DNA from: Variovorax sp.
GTDB lineage: Bacteria > Pseudomonadota > Gammaproteobacteria > Burkholderiales > Burkholderiaceae_C
Assembly (NCBI GenBank): GCA_017744935.1
Contig: JAGIAI010000010.1
Span: 1 to 64,000 of the forward strand
DNA length: 64,000 nucleotides
Direction: 5' to 3'
Of the stretch, positions 25,198-34,402 are shown one piece after another. The position numbers and the translations under genes are program-made. The notes beneath the pieces are model-generated. The model did not search any database. It saw only the letters and a program-made list of their open reading frames with translations, and was not told where the DNA came from. Position 1 is the stretch's first letter; the number at the start of each line of letters is the position of its first letter.

Positions 25198-27078
25198 TCA
25201 CTCGACGGTGACGCTCTTCGCCAGGTTCCGCGGCTTGTCCACGTCGGTTCCGCGCGCGCAGGCGGTGTGATAGGCCAACAGCTGCAGGGGTACGACGTGC
25301 AGCAGCGGCGACAGCGCGCCGTAGTGCCCGGGCATGCGGATCACGTGCATGCCTTCTGAGCTTTCGATGCGCGTGTCGCCATCGGCCAGCACGTACAGCA
25401 CCCCGCCGCGCGCGCGCACTTCCTGCAGGTTGCTCTTGAGCTTTTCGAGCAGTGCATCGTTGGGCGCGACCGCGACGACGGGCATTTCGCTGGTCACGAG
25501 CGCGAGCGGCCCGTGCTTGAGTTCGCCCGCGGCATAGGCCTCGGCATGGATGTAGGTCACTTCCTTGAGCTTGAGCGCGCCTTCGAGCGCGATCGGGAAG
25601 TGCAGTCCCCTGCCGAGGAAGAGCGCGTTTTCCTTGCGCGCGAAGTCCTCGGACCAACTGATGATCTGCGGCTCCAGCGCGAGCACCGATTGCAGCGCGA
25701 CCGGCAGGTGACGCATTTCCTTGAGGTAGCGCGCTTCGTCGTCCTGGTTCAGCAGGCCTCTCGATTGCGCCAGCGCGAGCGTCAGCAGGAAGAGGCCCGC
25801 AAGCTGCGTGGTGAACGCCTTGGTCGAAGCCACGCCGATCTCCGCACCGGCGCGCGTGATGTAGGCCAGCTTGCATTCGCGCACCATCGCGCTGGTCGCG
25901 ACATTGCAGATGGTGAGCGTGTGCTCCATGCCCAGCGACCGTGCGTGCTTGAGCGCGGCCAGCGTGTCGGCGGTCTCGCCCGACTGGCTGATCGTCACCA
26001 CCAGCGTCTTCGGGTCGGGCACTGATTCGCGGTAGCGGTACTCGCTCGCGATCTCGACCTGCGTCGGGATCTTCGCGATCGACTCCAGCCAGTACTTGGC
26101 GGTGCAGCCGCTGTAGTAGCTGGTGCCGCAGGCGAGGATCAGCACCTTGTCGATTTCCTTGAAGACGCGCCAGGCTGCCGCGCCGGGCGTGCCGTCGCTG
26201 GAGATGCCGTCGAAGAGTTCCGGCACGATGCCTTCAACACCCTCGAGCGTGTCGGCGATCGCGCGCGGCTGCTCGAAGATTTCCTTCTGCATGTAGTGGC
26301 GGTAGGGGCCCAGTTCGGCCGCGCCGCTGTGCGCCTGCACGGTGCGCACCGGCCGGGTCACCGGCTTGTGGGCGCGGTCGACGATCCAGTACTTGCCGGG
26401 CTGGATGTCGACCACGTCGCCTTCTTCGAGGTAGACGATCTGGTCGGTGACGCCGGCCAGGGCCATGGCATCGCTGGCGAGGAAGTTCTCGCCCTGCTCC
26501 TTGCCCACGCCGAGGATCAGCGGCGAACCCGCGCGCGCGCCAACCACCCGATGCGGTTCGTCGCGGCAGATGGCGGCGATCGCGTAGGCCCCGTGCAACT
26601 GCTTGACGGTCGCCTTGACGGCTTCGAAGAGATCGCCGTCGTAGTGGCTGTCGATGAGGTGCGCGATGACTTCGGTGTCGGTCTGGCTGACGAAGACATA
26701 GCCCTTGGCCTGCAGGGCCTCGCGGAGGGTCTCGTGGTTCTCGATGATGCCGTTGTGGACCAGCGCGATGCGGCCGGGCCGGGCCGTTGCGGCGTCCGCG
26801 CCGGGGCCATGGCTGAAGTGCGGGTGCGCGTTGTGGACCGCCGGCGCCCCGTGCGTCGCCCAACGCGTGTGCGCGATGCCGGTGAGCCCCTCGATGTGGT
26901 CTTCCTGCACTTGCGCAAGCAGATCGGCCACGCGGGACGTGGTGCGCGCGCGCTGCAAGCCGCCTGCATGCACCGCCACGCCGCACGAGTCATAGCCGCG
27001 ATATTCGAGTCGCTGCAGGCCCTGCACGAGAACGGGAACGATGTTGCGCCCTGAAACGGCGCCGACGATGCCACACAT
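25198..27078 (-). CDS. glmS: Glutamine--fructose-6-phosphate aminotransferase (isomerizing)
   Basis: 626 residues, the normal length. It makes glucosamine-6-phosphate from fructose-6-phosphate and glutamine, the first step to UDP-GlcNAc for murein and LPS. The N-terminal nucleophile Cys2 is in MCGIVGAV, followed by the class II glutaminase domain ([22 protein letters not shown]), then two SIS domains ([25 protein letters not shown]) and the C-terminal [12 protein letters not shown]. An AAGGAGC site precedes the ATG. It is divergent from an Lrp-type regulator. Confidence 0.98.
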   Translation of the reverse strand: MCGIVGAVSGRNIVPVLVQGLQRLEYRGYDSCGVAVHAGGLQRARTTSRVADLLAQVQEDHIEGLTGIAHTRWATHGAPAVHNAHPHFSHGPGADAATARPGRIALVHNGIIENHETLREALQAKGYVFVSQTDTEVIAHLIDSHYDGDLFEAVKATVKQLHGAYAIAAICRDEPHRVVGARAGSPLILGVGKEQGENFLASDAMALAGVTDQIVYLEEGDVVDIQPGKYWIVDRAHKPVTRPVRTVQAHSGAAELGPYRHYMQKEIFEQPRAIADTLEGVEGIVPELFDGISSDGTPGAAAWRVFKEIDKVLILACGTSYYSGCTAKYWLESIAKIPTQVEIASEYRYRESVPDPKTLVVTISQSGETADTLAALKHARSLGMEHTLTICNVATSAMVRECKLAYITRAGAEIGVASTKAFTTQLAGLFLLTLALAQSRGLLNQDDEARYLKEMRHLPVALQSVLALEPQIISWSEDFARKENALFLGRGLHFPIALEGALKLKEVTYIHAEAYAAGELKHGPLALVTSEMPVVAVAPNDALLEKLKSNLQEVRARGGVLYVLADGDTRIESSEGMHVIRMPGHYGALSPLLHVVPLQLLAYHTACARGTDVDKPRNLAKSVTVE

Positions 27079-27181
27079 GAGGAATGCTCCTTAACTTGGA
27101 ATTGGTGCGATCGTACGGGCGACGAAAAGAAATTACCTTCACTCAATTCCTCAATTTATGGCATTTAATTTCACCACCGTG

Positions 27182-27209
27182 TTGCGGCATTTTTTTATTT
27201 CACAATAAT
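27182..27209 (+). promoter_or_regulatory. Candidate promoter of the Lrp-type gene
   Basis: In the AT-rich gap between glmS and the regulator, TTGCGG (27182-27187) and AATAAT (27204-27209) are spaced 16 bases, a fair sigma-70 match. The predicted start of transcription falls almost on the GTG at 27217, which would give a leaderless or nearly leaderless mRNA. Confidence 0.4.
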
Positions 27210-27216
27210 CCAATCC

Positions 27217-27708
27217 GTGAAAGATATCGAACTCGACAAAGTGGACATGAGGCTCCTTGACGCCTTGCAACGTGACGCATCGCAGACTAACCAGAAACTG
27301 GCAGCCGACCTTCACATTTCGCCGCCCACTTGCCTGCGACGCGTTCAGCGACTGCGCGCGGCCGGTCTGATCGAACGTGAGGTCGCCATACTCTCGCCCG
27401 ACAAGCTGGCGCCGTTGATCGGGCACGGCTTGCAAGCTGTCGTGGAGATTTCCCTCGATCGCCAGGACAGCGAATCGCTGACGGCCTTCGAAACACGCAT
27501 TGCCTCGGACGACGCCGTGCAGCAGTGCTACCGGGTATCGCCCGGCCCCGATTTCGTGCTGATCGTCGCGGCGCGCGACATGCCCGACTACCTGGCGCTC
27601 CAGCAACGCCTCTTCACCTCCGACGCGAATGTGCGCAACGTCAAGGCGTACTTCAGCGTGAAGCGTGCCAAATTCGAGCCGGCGATGCCGCTCAGTCGGC
27701 CGGCGTAG
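27217..27708 (+). CDS. Lrp/AsnC family transcriptional regulator
   Basis: 163 residues: N-terminal helix-turn-helix (LDKVDMRLLDALQRDASQTN, ISPPTCLRRVQRL) and a C-terminal RAM ligand-binding domain (residues about 70-150). The GTG at 27217 is used because the later ATG (27247) would delete the conserved first helix; no Shine-Dalgarno sequence precedes the GTG. Such regulators sense amino acids and form octamers. The gene is divergent from glmS and could regulate it, but no direct evidence is visible. Confidence 0.88.
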   Translation: MKDIELDKVDMRLLDALQRDASQTNQKLAADLHISPPTCLRRVQRLRAAGLIEREVAILSPDKLAPLIGHGLQAVVEISLDRQDSESLTAFETRIASDDAVQQCYRVSPGPDFVLIVAARDMPDYLALQQRLFTSDANVRNVKAYFSVKRAKFEPAMPLSRPA

Positions 27709-27779
27709 GTCGATCCAGATAGAGTAGAGACGCGAAGACAATCGGCCCCCACGCGAACATCAAGGACGAGAGGCATCGA

Positions 27780-28784
27780 ATGCGAATTCACTTTCTCACT
27801 CCACGGCACACGGCCCTCGCCGAGGGCGACCCGGGCCTGATCGAGGAAGTTCGCGACCGGCTGGTGGCACGAAGCGAGATCGAGGACTGCCCGTCGCCCG
27901 AGGCGGCCGACGCCATCGTGTTGCACGAACGCTATTCGTTCAAGGAGTGGCGCTACATCAAGACGCTGCTGGCAGACCCTGTCGTCGGCAGGTATCCGCA
28001 CAAGGTCTACACCATCAATCTGGATGATGCGGCCAGTGGCTTGCTGCGCGGCGTCTATGCGTCGATGCCACGCAAGCGCCTCAGGGCCGGACTGCACAGG
28101 GCCATACCCTATGCACGCGTACCGAATGAGTTCGTCCTGACCGCTTCGGACGAGCCTCATCCGCCGCCGACGCATCTCGCCACGTGGCGTGGCAATCCGT
28201 TGTCGAACGCGGCGTTGCGGCAGCGCCTGCTATCGCTGTATGTCAACTCGCCGACGATCAAGGTCGAGTCGACCGACAGCTGGCTCAATCACAACGTGGA
28301 TGAAAGGCGCCACTATGTCGACCTGCTGCTCTCGGCGCACTTCGCACTCTGCCCGGCAGGCTGGGCACCAGCGACGTTCAGAATCTACGAGAGCATGGCT
28401 ATCGGCGTGCCGCCAGTCATCATTGCCGATCAGTACACGCCACCGGAAGGTCCCGAGTGGGGCCGCTTTTCGATTCAGGTTCCCGAAAAAGATCTGCCTC
28501 GCCTGGAAGAGATTCTGAAGGCCCATGTGCCCAAGGCAGCGGAAATGGGGCGCGAAGCCCGCAAGGCGTGGCTCCAATACTTCCGGCCCGATCAAATGAT
28601 GCAGTACTACGCCGACGCGCTGCTCTCATGCATGCAAAGCCGCCGGCCGTCCGATTCGGCGGCACAGGAAATTGCGCGGTGGCGCTCCTGGAGCACGTAC
28701 TGGACCAACGATTGGACCTTGCCGCAGCGCGCAAACATCAAGCTGCGGCGGCACCTGTTCAGTCGGGCGACCCCCACACCTTGA
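27780..28784 (+). CDS. Exostosin-like (GT47 type) glycosyltransferase
   Basis: 334 residues, soluble. The C-terminal half carries the exostosin/GT-B signature HFALCPAGWAPATFRIYESM followed by GVPPVIIAD, where the acidic residue binds the nucleotide-sugar. The N-terminal half has alternating strands and helices as in the acceptor-binding lobe. The product probably adds a sugar to a surface glycan. It lies between an Lrp regulator and the convergent glmU and belongs to a region rich in envelope-sugar genes. Confidence 0.72.
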   Translation: MRIHFLTPRHTALAEGDPGLIEEVRDRLVARSEIEDCPSPEAADAIVLHERYSFKEWRYIKTLLADPVVGRYPHKVYTINLDDAASGLLRGVYASMPRKRLRAGLHRAIPYARVPNEFVLTASDEPHPPPTHLATWRGNPLSNAALRQRLLSLYVNSPTIKVESTDSWLNHNVDERRHYVDLLLSAHFALCPAGWAPATFRIYESMAIGVPPVIIADQYTPPEGPEWGRFSIQVPEKDLPRLEEILKAHVPKAAEMGREARKAWLQYFRPDQMMQYYADALLSCMQSRRPSDSAAQEIARWRSWSTYWTNDWTLPQRANIKLRRHLFSRATPTP

Positions 28785-28806
28785 ACGGGCCGCGGCCTTC
28801 GCGACG

Positions 28807-30234
28807 TCAGGGCTTCGGCGGTTTCACCGGGCGCTTCCAGTTCGGAAAACTCACCTGTTTGCTGCGTCCGATGGTCAACGCACCCGGCTCGGTGCTCTTG
28901 GTCACCGTCGAACCACCACCGACGGTGCCGCCCGCGCCGATGGTGACCGGCGCCACCAGCACGCAGTTGCTGCCCACGTGCACGTCGTCGCCGATGATCG
29001 TGCGGTGCTTGTTGGCGCCGTCGTAGTTCGCAGTGATGCTGCCGGCACCGTAGTTGACGCGCTCGCCCACCGTGGCGTCGCCGAGGTAGGCCAGATGGTT
29101 CGCCTTCGCGCCGGCCGCGAGCGTGGAGTTCTTGACCTCGACGAAGTTGCCGATGTGCACTTCGGGCCCTAGCCGCGCGCCGGGACGCAGCCGCGCGAAC
29201 GGCCCGACGAGCGAACCCGCGCCGACCGTCACGCCGGCCTTCTCGCCGTCGATGTGCGTGAAGGGATGAATCACCGAGCCGGTCTCGATGCGCGCATTGG
29301 CGATCACGCAGTTCGCACCCACGGTGACGCCGGCGCCGAGCGAGACCGCGCCCTCGAAGACGCAGTTGATGTCGATCTCCACGTCCGCTTCACAGGCCAG
29401 CGTGCCGCGCAGGTCGAAGCGCGCCGGATCGGCCAGCCGCACACCCTGCGCCATGAGCGCCTCGGCCTGGCGAAGCTGGAAGGCCCGTTCGAGCGCCGCC
29501 AGCTGCGAGGGCGAATTGACGCCAAGCACCTCGATCGCGTCGTCCGTGCGGTGCGCCACGATCGGCACGCCGTCGACGGAGGCGAAGCCAACCACGTCCG
29601 TCAGGTAGAACTCACCCTGCGCATTCTTGTTGTCGAGGCGCGCGAGCCAGGTCTTGAGCAAGCGGCCCGGCACGGCCATCACGCCGGTATAGACCTCGTC
29701 GATGGCGCGCTGTGCCTCGGTCGCGTCCTTTTCCTCGACGATCGCGAGCACCTCGCCGTCATGCCCTTCGGCCCGAATGATGCGGCCGTAGCCCTTGGGG
29801 TTGGCGGTGCGGATGGTGAGCAGCGCGAGCCGGCGCCCGGCGCTCTGGGCGACCAGCGCGCGGAGGGTGGATTCGCCGATCAGCGGCACGTCGCCCGAGA
29901 GCACGACCACGGTGCCGTCGTCCGGCAGAAACGGCGCCGCCTGCTGCACTGCGTGGCCGGTGCCGAGCTGCGGCACCTGCCGGGCGAACGAGGGCGTCGC
30001 GCCGGCTGCCGCGCCTTCGAGCGCCGCTTCGACGTCGGCAGCGCCGTGGCCGGTCACGACCACGATGTTGCGGGCACCGATGCGCGTCGCGGCGTCGATC
30101 ACATGCGCCACCAGCGCGCGACCGCCCAATCGATGCAACACTTTGGGCATGCTGCTTTTCATGCGCGTGCCTTTGCCGGCCGCCATGATGACAACGTCGA
30201 TGGGTTCCTGATTCTGCTGAGAGGTCTGGTTCAT
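28807..30234 (-). CDS. glmU: Bifunctional UDP-GlcNAc pyrophosphorylase / glucosamine-1-P acetyltransferase
   Basis: 475 residues. The N-terminal pyrophosphorylase starts with the nucleotide-binding VVIMAAGKGTRMKS and contains VLSGDVPLI and YGRIIR; the C-terminal left-handed beta-helix has the catalytic EVKNSTLAAGAKANHLAYLG and NYDGANKHRT regions. It catalyses the last two steps to UDP-GlcNAc. The ATG at 30234 overlaps, on the opposite strand, the ATG of the DUF6279 gene, so the two divergent genes share the sequence CATG. Confidence 0.97.
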   Translation of the reverse strand: MNQTSQQNQEPIDVVIMAAGKGTRMKSSMPKVLHRLGGRALVAHVIDAATRIGARNIVVVTGHGAADVEAALEGAAAGATPSFARQVPQLGTGHAVQQAAPFLPDDGTVVVLSGDVPLIGESTLRALVAQSAGRRLALLTIRTANPKGYGRIIRAEGHDGEVLAIVEEKDATEAQRAIDEVYTGVMAVPGRLLKTWLARLDNKNAQGEFYLTDVVGFASVDGVPIVAHRTDDAIEVLGVNSPSQLAALERAFQLRQAEALMAQGVRLADPARFDLRGTLACEADVEIDINCVFEGAVSLGAGVTVGANCVIANARIETGSVIHPFTHIDGEKAGVTVGAGSLVGPFARLRPGARLGPEVHIGNFVEVKNSTLAAGAKANHLAYLGDATVGERVNYGAGSITANYDGANKHRTIIGDDVHVGSNCVLVAPVTIGAGGTVGGGSTVTKSTEPGALTIGRSKQVSFPNWKRPVKPPKP

Positions 30235-31126
30235 GCCACTTTTCCGGATACGTTGCGCAAGGCTGGCGCGAATTATCGGGGTGCTGGTCACGGCGGGCCT
30301 GGTGGCCGGCTGCCTTGCGGCCTGCAGCGCGGTCAAGTTCGCCTACAACAACCTGCCCGAGGTGAGTTACTGGTGGCTCGACAGCTACGTGGATTTCGAC
30401 AGCACCCAGACGCCACGCGTGCGCGACGGGCTCACGCAGCTTCTGGAGTGGCACCGGCAGAACGAATTGCCGAAGGTCGTCGATCTGTTGCGCCACACGC
30501 GCACGCTGGCCGGCGATGACGTCACGCCCGCGCAGGCTTGCGAACTGGTCGAGTCGATCCAGGCGCGGTTGCTCGCGGTGGCCGAGCGCGCAGTGCCGGC
30601 CAGCACCGAGCTGGCCCAGAGCCTCGACGACGCGCAACTCGGCCACCTGGAGCGCAAGTACGCGCGGATCAACGCCGACTATCGCAAGGAGTGGGTTGCG
30701 CTGAGCCCGAAAGACCAGCAGGAGAAGCGGTACGAGCAGTTCCTCGACCGCAGCGAGGACTTCTACGGTCGGCTCGATCCGGTGCAACGCGACCTGCTGC
30801 GACGACAGATCGCGCAATCCAGCTTCGACCCGCGCGAGATCGACGCCAACCGCAAGTCCCGCCAGCACGAGATCCTCGCGCTGCTTCGTCGCTTGCAGGC
30901 CGGGAAGGCCGATCCCGCCGAAGCGCAGGCAGCGGTGCGCGCCTACGTGCGCCAGGTGGCGGAGCCGGCGGGGGCCGCACGCGAGCGGCGGCAGGCGCAG
31001 CAGGAAGAGTCGTGCCGCAACATCGCCGAGCTGCACAACCAGACCACGCCCGCGCAGCGCGGGAAAGCACAGCAGCGCCTGCAGGGCTACGCGGACGACC
31101 TGCGCCAACTGGCATCAGCGCTTTGA
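30233..31126 (+). CDS. DUF6279-like lipoprotein
   Basis: 297 residues. The basic N-terminus and hydrophobic core end at a lipobox (LVAGC, with LAAC just after). The following SAVKFAYNNLPEVSYWWLDSY segment is characteristic of DUF6279 lipoproteins; the rest is mainly charged helix, including ARERRQAQQEESCRNIAELH near the end. The role in the envelope is unknown. Its ATG is only one base offset from the divergent glmU start, so its promoter must lie within glmU. Confidence 0.75.
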   Translation: MPLFRIRCARLARIIGVLVTAGLVAGCLAACSAVKFAYNNLPEVSYWWLDSYVDFDSTQTPRVRDGLTQLLEWHRQNELPKVVDLLRHTRTLAGDDVTPAQACELVESIQARLLAVAERAVPASTELAQSLDDAQLGHLERKYARINADYRKEWVALSPKDQQEKRYEQFLDRSEDFYGRLDPVQRDLLRRQIAQSSFDPREIDANRKSRQHEILALLRRLQAGKADPAEAQAAVRAYVRQVAEPAGAARERRQAQQEESCRNIAELHNQTTPAQRGKAQQRLQGYADDLRQLASAL

Positions 31127-31243
31127 GGACTCGAACAAGCGCTCGAACTATGACGAACGGCACAGGCAATATTCAGCCGCAAAGTACAACATTTGTTTAC
31201 ACTTGAGCGCACTTGCCCCGTGCGTCGATCGACCCATTCCCGA

Positions 31244-32176
31244 ATGAACATCAGCCTCTGCACGCTCTTCGAAAAGAACTACCACTACGGCGTCGCCGCG
31301 CTGACGAACTCGCTCATCGCGGCCGGCTATCGGGGCGATCTGTGGGTCGGCTATCGCGGCGATTTGCCGGCGTGGATCACGGCCTCACCGTCGTTCGACG
31401 CGGGCTCCGGGAGGTTCGAGGCCGCACCCGGCCTGACGCTGCGCATGATGTTGCTCGACACGCCAATCCACTTCACGTACTACAAGCCGACCTTCATTCG
31501 CGACCTGCTCGAAAAGCACGCGCCCGAAGCCGCGGTGATGGCCTACATCGACCCCGACATCGTGATGAAGTGCGACTGGCCTTCCTTCTGCGGCTGGTTC
31601 ACCGACGACGGCATCTCGCTGATCGAGGACGTCAACTGGTGCTTCCCGGCCCGGCATCCCAAGCGGCTGCAATGGAACCGCTTCTTCGAGCCGCACGGCG
31701 TGGTGCCGAAGCGCGCGCTCGAGCGCTACTACAACGCGGGATTCATCGCCGTTCCGCGCGCGCACATGGACTTCCTCGACCTTTGGCGCCGCCTGTGCGA
31801 TCTCGTGCTGGCGCACAACGCGGGTGCCGAGAAGCTCAAGATCGGTGGCGGGGCGGACCTCTTCCATTCGACGGACCAGGACGCGCTCAATTTCGCGTTG
31901 ACCGTCCATGAAGCTCCGTTGAACACCGCCGGCCCCGAGGCGATGGATTTCACGCCGGGCGGCTACTACCTCTCGCATGCGATCGGCTCGGTCAAGCCAT
32001 GGCACGGCAAGCACATCCAGCAGGCGTTGCGCGGGCAGCCGCCGCGGCTCGCGGCGAAGGCCTACTACCAGTTCGCGAACGCGCCGATCAAGGTGTGGGA
32101 AGACGGCGACCTCGCGCGGCGCCGCCTCGAATTGAAGATCGCAGCCGCGATCGGCCGCATCTACCGCTCGGCCTGA
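31244..32176 (+). CDS. GT-A type glycosyltransferase
   Basis: 310 residues from the ATG at 31244; a TTG at 31193 would add 17 residues without a recognisable motif. The N-terminus (NISLCTLFEKNYHYGVAALT) and the metal-binding DxD-type motif YIDPDIVMKC are those of nucleotide-sugar-binding GT-A enzymes of the GT8-like group; GGGADLFHSTDQDALN is a likely acceptor/catalytic loop. It probably contributes to the same surface glycan as the minus-strand glycan operon that begins at 36169. No clear ribosome site precedes it. Confidence 0.7.
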   Translation: MNISLCTLFEKNYHYGVAALTNSLIAAGYRGDLWVGYRGDLPAWITASPSFDAGSGRFEAAPGLTLRMMLLDTPIHFTYYKPTFIRDLLEKHAPEAAVMAYIDPDIVMKCDWPSFCGWFTDDGISLIEDVNWCFPARHPKRLQWNRFFEPHGVVPKRALERYYNAGFIAVPRAHMDFLDLWRRLCDLVLAHNAGAEKLKIGGGADLFHSTDQDALNFALTVHEAPLNTAGPEAMDFTPGGYYLSHAIGSVKPWHGKHIQQALRGQPPRLAAKAYYQFANAPIKVWEDGDLARRRLELKIAAAIGRIYRSA

Positions 32177-32179
32177 ACC

Positions 32180-32195
32180 GGCCGCGCTCGCGGCC
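32180..32195. terminator. Hairpin between convergent glycan genes
   Basis: GGCCGC-GCTC-GCGGCC, a perfect 6-base G/C stem with a 4-base loop, exactly fills the gap between the convergent GT-A (ends 32176) and epimerase (ends 32196) genes. It could stop transcription from both sides; no T-run. Confidence 0.4.
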
Positions 32196-33287
32196 TCACT
32201 TCTTCGTGGCAGGTGCCGTGACCCAGAGGCCCGCGAGCCATCGCGCGCTGCGGTCGAGCCCCTCGGCGGCACTCAAGGGCGGCGCGTAGCCGAGCACCTC
32301 GACCGCGCGATCCATCGGCAGTCGCGTCGCGCAGGTGTGCAGCTGGCTGATCTCGTAGTCCGGCGAAGGCGAAGGCGCCTGCGGCAGCACGAAGCCGCTC
32401 GCGATCGGCGGCGCCGTGTAGCGCTCGAGGCCGGCCTTGACCGCGTCCTTGAGGCGCCGGCTGAACATCGGAAGAATCATTCGAGAAGCCGGCACCTGCT
32501 TGGCCCACGCGACACGTTGACGCAACGATCGAACCGGGATGCCCGCTGCCGGCACGTCGCGGAAGTCGGACATGCCGAAGCCCAGCGCCTGCGCGAGCGG
32601 CTGGTAGAACTCGCGCCACGTCATGCAGGTGCTGTCCGCGACGTAGAACGCACCCTCCGTCGCACGTGGATGCGCAAGACCCAGCTCGATCGCATGGATC
32701 AGGTTGTCGACGTAGATGTGGTTGCACAGCCCATGTCCGCCCTCGACCAGGAACGCCTGTTTCGAATGCAGCACGCGCGGCAGTCCGCCAAACCACTGGC
32801 AGCGCGGGCCGTAAACGACGCCGGGGCGCAGGATGCAGACTTCCACGCCCGAGGCTTCGCGCAGCACGCGCTCGGCCCGCACCTTGGCGTTGTTGTAGTC
32901 ATTGGGCTGGTCGTCCTTGAGCGGGGTGGCGTCGTTGGTGCCGGCCGCCGGGTTCTGCCCGTGCACCGAGGCGCTGCTCAGGTAGACGAGCCGCCGGACG
33001 CCCGCCGTCTTGCACGCCGCCACCGCGGCCTCCGCGGCACAAACGATCTGTCGGGCGTCTCCGACGATGGCATGCACCATCGCATCGCAGCCCCGAACGG
33101 CTTCGGCCAGCGCGGCTGCATCGAAGATGTCGGCCTGCTTCCACGAGGGCAGCGCGAAGCGCGCCATGCGGGCAAGGCTGTAGGGGCTGCGCACGATCGC
33201 GCGCACATCATGCGTGCCGCCCAGCACCCACTTCTCCATCAGGCGGGTACCCACGAATCCGGAACCTCCGAGCACTGCGACTTGCAT
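32196..33287 (-). CDS. NAD-dependent epimerase/dehydratase (extended SDR)
   Basis: 363 residues. The Rossmann motif VAVLGGSGFVGTRLMEKW opens the protein; LVYLSSASVHG and DYNNAKVRAER hold the SDR catalytic Ser and the YxxxK equivalent (here Y-N-N-A-K). The ATG at 33287 is used because GGAGG lies ten bases upstream; a GTG at 33293 overlapping the upstream stop is possible. SDR epimerases modify nucleotide sugars; here it is the last gene of a glycan operon with two GT2 enzymes and a Gfo/Idh oxidoreductase. Confidence 0.85.
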   Translation of the reverse strand: MQVAVLGGSGFVGTRLMEKWVLGGTHDVRAIVRSPYSLARMARFALPSWKQADIFDAAALAEAVRGCDAMVHAIVGDARQIVCAAEAAVAACKTAGVRRLVYLSSASVHGQNPAAGTNDATPLKDDQPNDYNNAKVRAERVLREASGVEVCILRPGVVYGPRCQWFGGLPRVLHSKQAFLVEGGHGLCNHIYVDNLIHAIELGLAHPRATEGAFYVADSTCMTWREFYQPLAQALGFGMSDFRDVPAAGIPVRSLRQRVAWAKQVPASRMILPMFSRRLKDAVKAGLERYTAPPIASGFVLPQAPSPSPDYEISQLHTCATRLPMDRAVEVLGYAPPLSAAEGLDRSARWLAGLWVTAPATKK

Positions 33288-33289
33288 GG

Positions 33290-34402
33290 TCACGCGGCCT
33301 CCATGAGCTGGCGGGCGCGGGCGGACTCTTCGGGATCGAAATAAGGCATGTCCATCAGTCGTTTGCGGGCGTACATCGTTTCGACGAGCGAGAGCGCGGC
33401 CATCGCCGTGCCGCCGCTGACGCGGGGCTTGCGGTTTTCGCGGACCGCATCCACCACGTCCTTCCATTGCGCGGTGAAGGCACCGAGATAGCCGTGCGCA
33501 GGTGTGGAATATTCAGCGGTGCTGCCGTATTGCTGGCGGCCCGTCGCGAGTTGCGGGATGGCCACGCCGTCGATCTCGATCACGAGATCGGTGGCCTGCC
33601 CGGTGCGCCAGGTGACAGTCGCCCTTTCGAACTCGACCCGATAGCGGTTGACCAGCTCCACATCCCAGCTCAGGCGGATGTCCGCCTCGGTTCCGCCCGG
33701 CCAGCGCAGCTTGGCGGCGCTGTTGATCTCCACACCGCCCATGGCGTCGTCGGCATAGTCCACGACCTCGGGCATGCCGAGCCATGACACCAGGATTTCG
33801 AGCATGTGGATGCCGATGTCCAGCGTGACACCGCCGCCGCCCTCCTGCCGCGTGAAGAATCCCGCCGATGCAGCCGGCCAGCGGAACATGCCGCCCTCGT
33901 CGGCCACGACGCGACGCACCTGCCCGAACACGCCGGAGGTGATCATCGTGCGGATGGTCTCGATGGCCGGGAAGAAGCGCCGGAAGTGGCCCACGGCCAG
34001 CATGCGACCAAGGCGATCCGCTTCGCTGCGCATGGTGCGCGCCTCGGCGGCGGTGGCACAGATCGGCTTTTCGACCAGAAGGTTGTAGCCACGCCCGAGC
34101 AGTGAGACAGCGAGATCGGCATGGCTGCGCGCCGGCGTGGCGATCAGGGCGATGTCGGCTTCACGCGCACGGTCGAGGTCGGCGTAGCACTTGGCAGACG
34201 GGAAGAGGCTCTGGCAGCGCGCCAGTCGCTCTTCGCTGTGGTCCACCAGACCGACGACGTCGAGCCATCCCTGGCGCTCTGCCTCGCGTGCCGCCGGGCC
34301 CTGGTATTCCTCCACCACCGCGCCGCAGCCGATGATGAGCACCTTGAGCGGAAGCTCCGCCTTGCCTTCAGTTGCGCTGTCGCTGCTGATTTCGCTGTTC
34401 AT
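33290..34402 (-). CDS. Gfo/Idh/MocA family oxidoreductase
   Basis: 370 residues. The N-terminal dinucleotide-binding fold is VLIIGCGAVVEEYQGP, the signature EKPICATAAEA follows, and the C-terminal alpha/beta domain contains GGGVTLDIGIHMLEIL with the usual catalytic His region. Members oxidise or reduce sugars or nucleotide sugars with NAD(P). Its ATG overlaps the stop of the preceding GT2 gene by four bases (ATGA), so the genes are translationally coupled. Likely a sugar-modifying enzyme for a surface polysaccharide. Confidence 0.87.
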   Translation of the reverse strand: MNSEISSDSATEGKAELPLKVLIIGCGAVVEEYQGPAAREAERQGWLDVVGLVDHSEERLARCQSLFPSAKCYADLDRAREADIALIATPARSHADLAVSLLGRGYNLLVEKPICATAAEARTMRSEADRLGRMLAVGHFRRFFPAIETIRTMITSGVFGQVRRVVADEGGMFRWPAASAGFFTRQEGGGGVTLDIGIHMLEILVSWLGMPEVVDYADDAMGGVEINSAAKLRWPGGTEADIRLSWDVELVNRYRVEFERATVTWRTGQATDLVIEIDGVAIPQLATGRQQYGSTAEYSTPAHGYLGAFTAQWKDVVDAVRENRKPRVSGGTAMAALSLVETMYARKRLMDMPYFDPEESARARQLMEAA

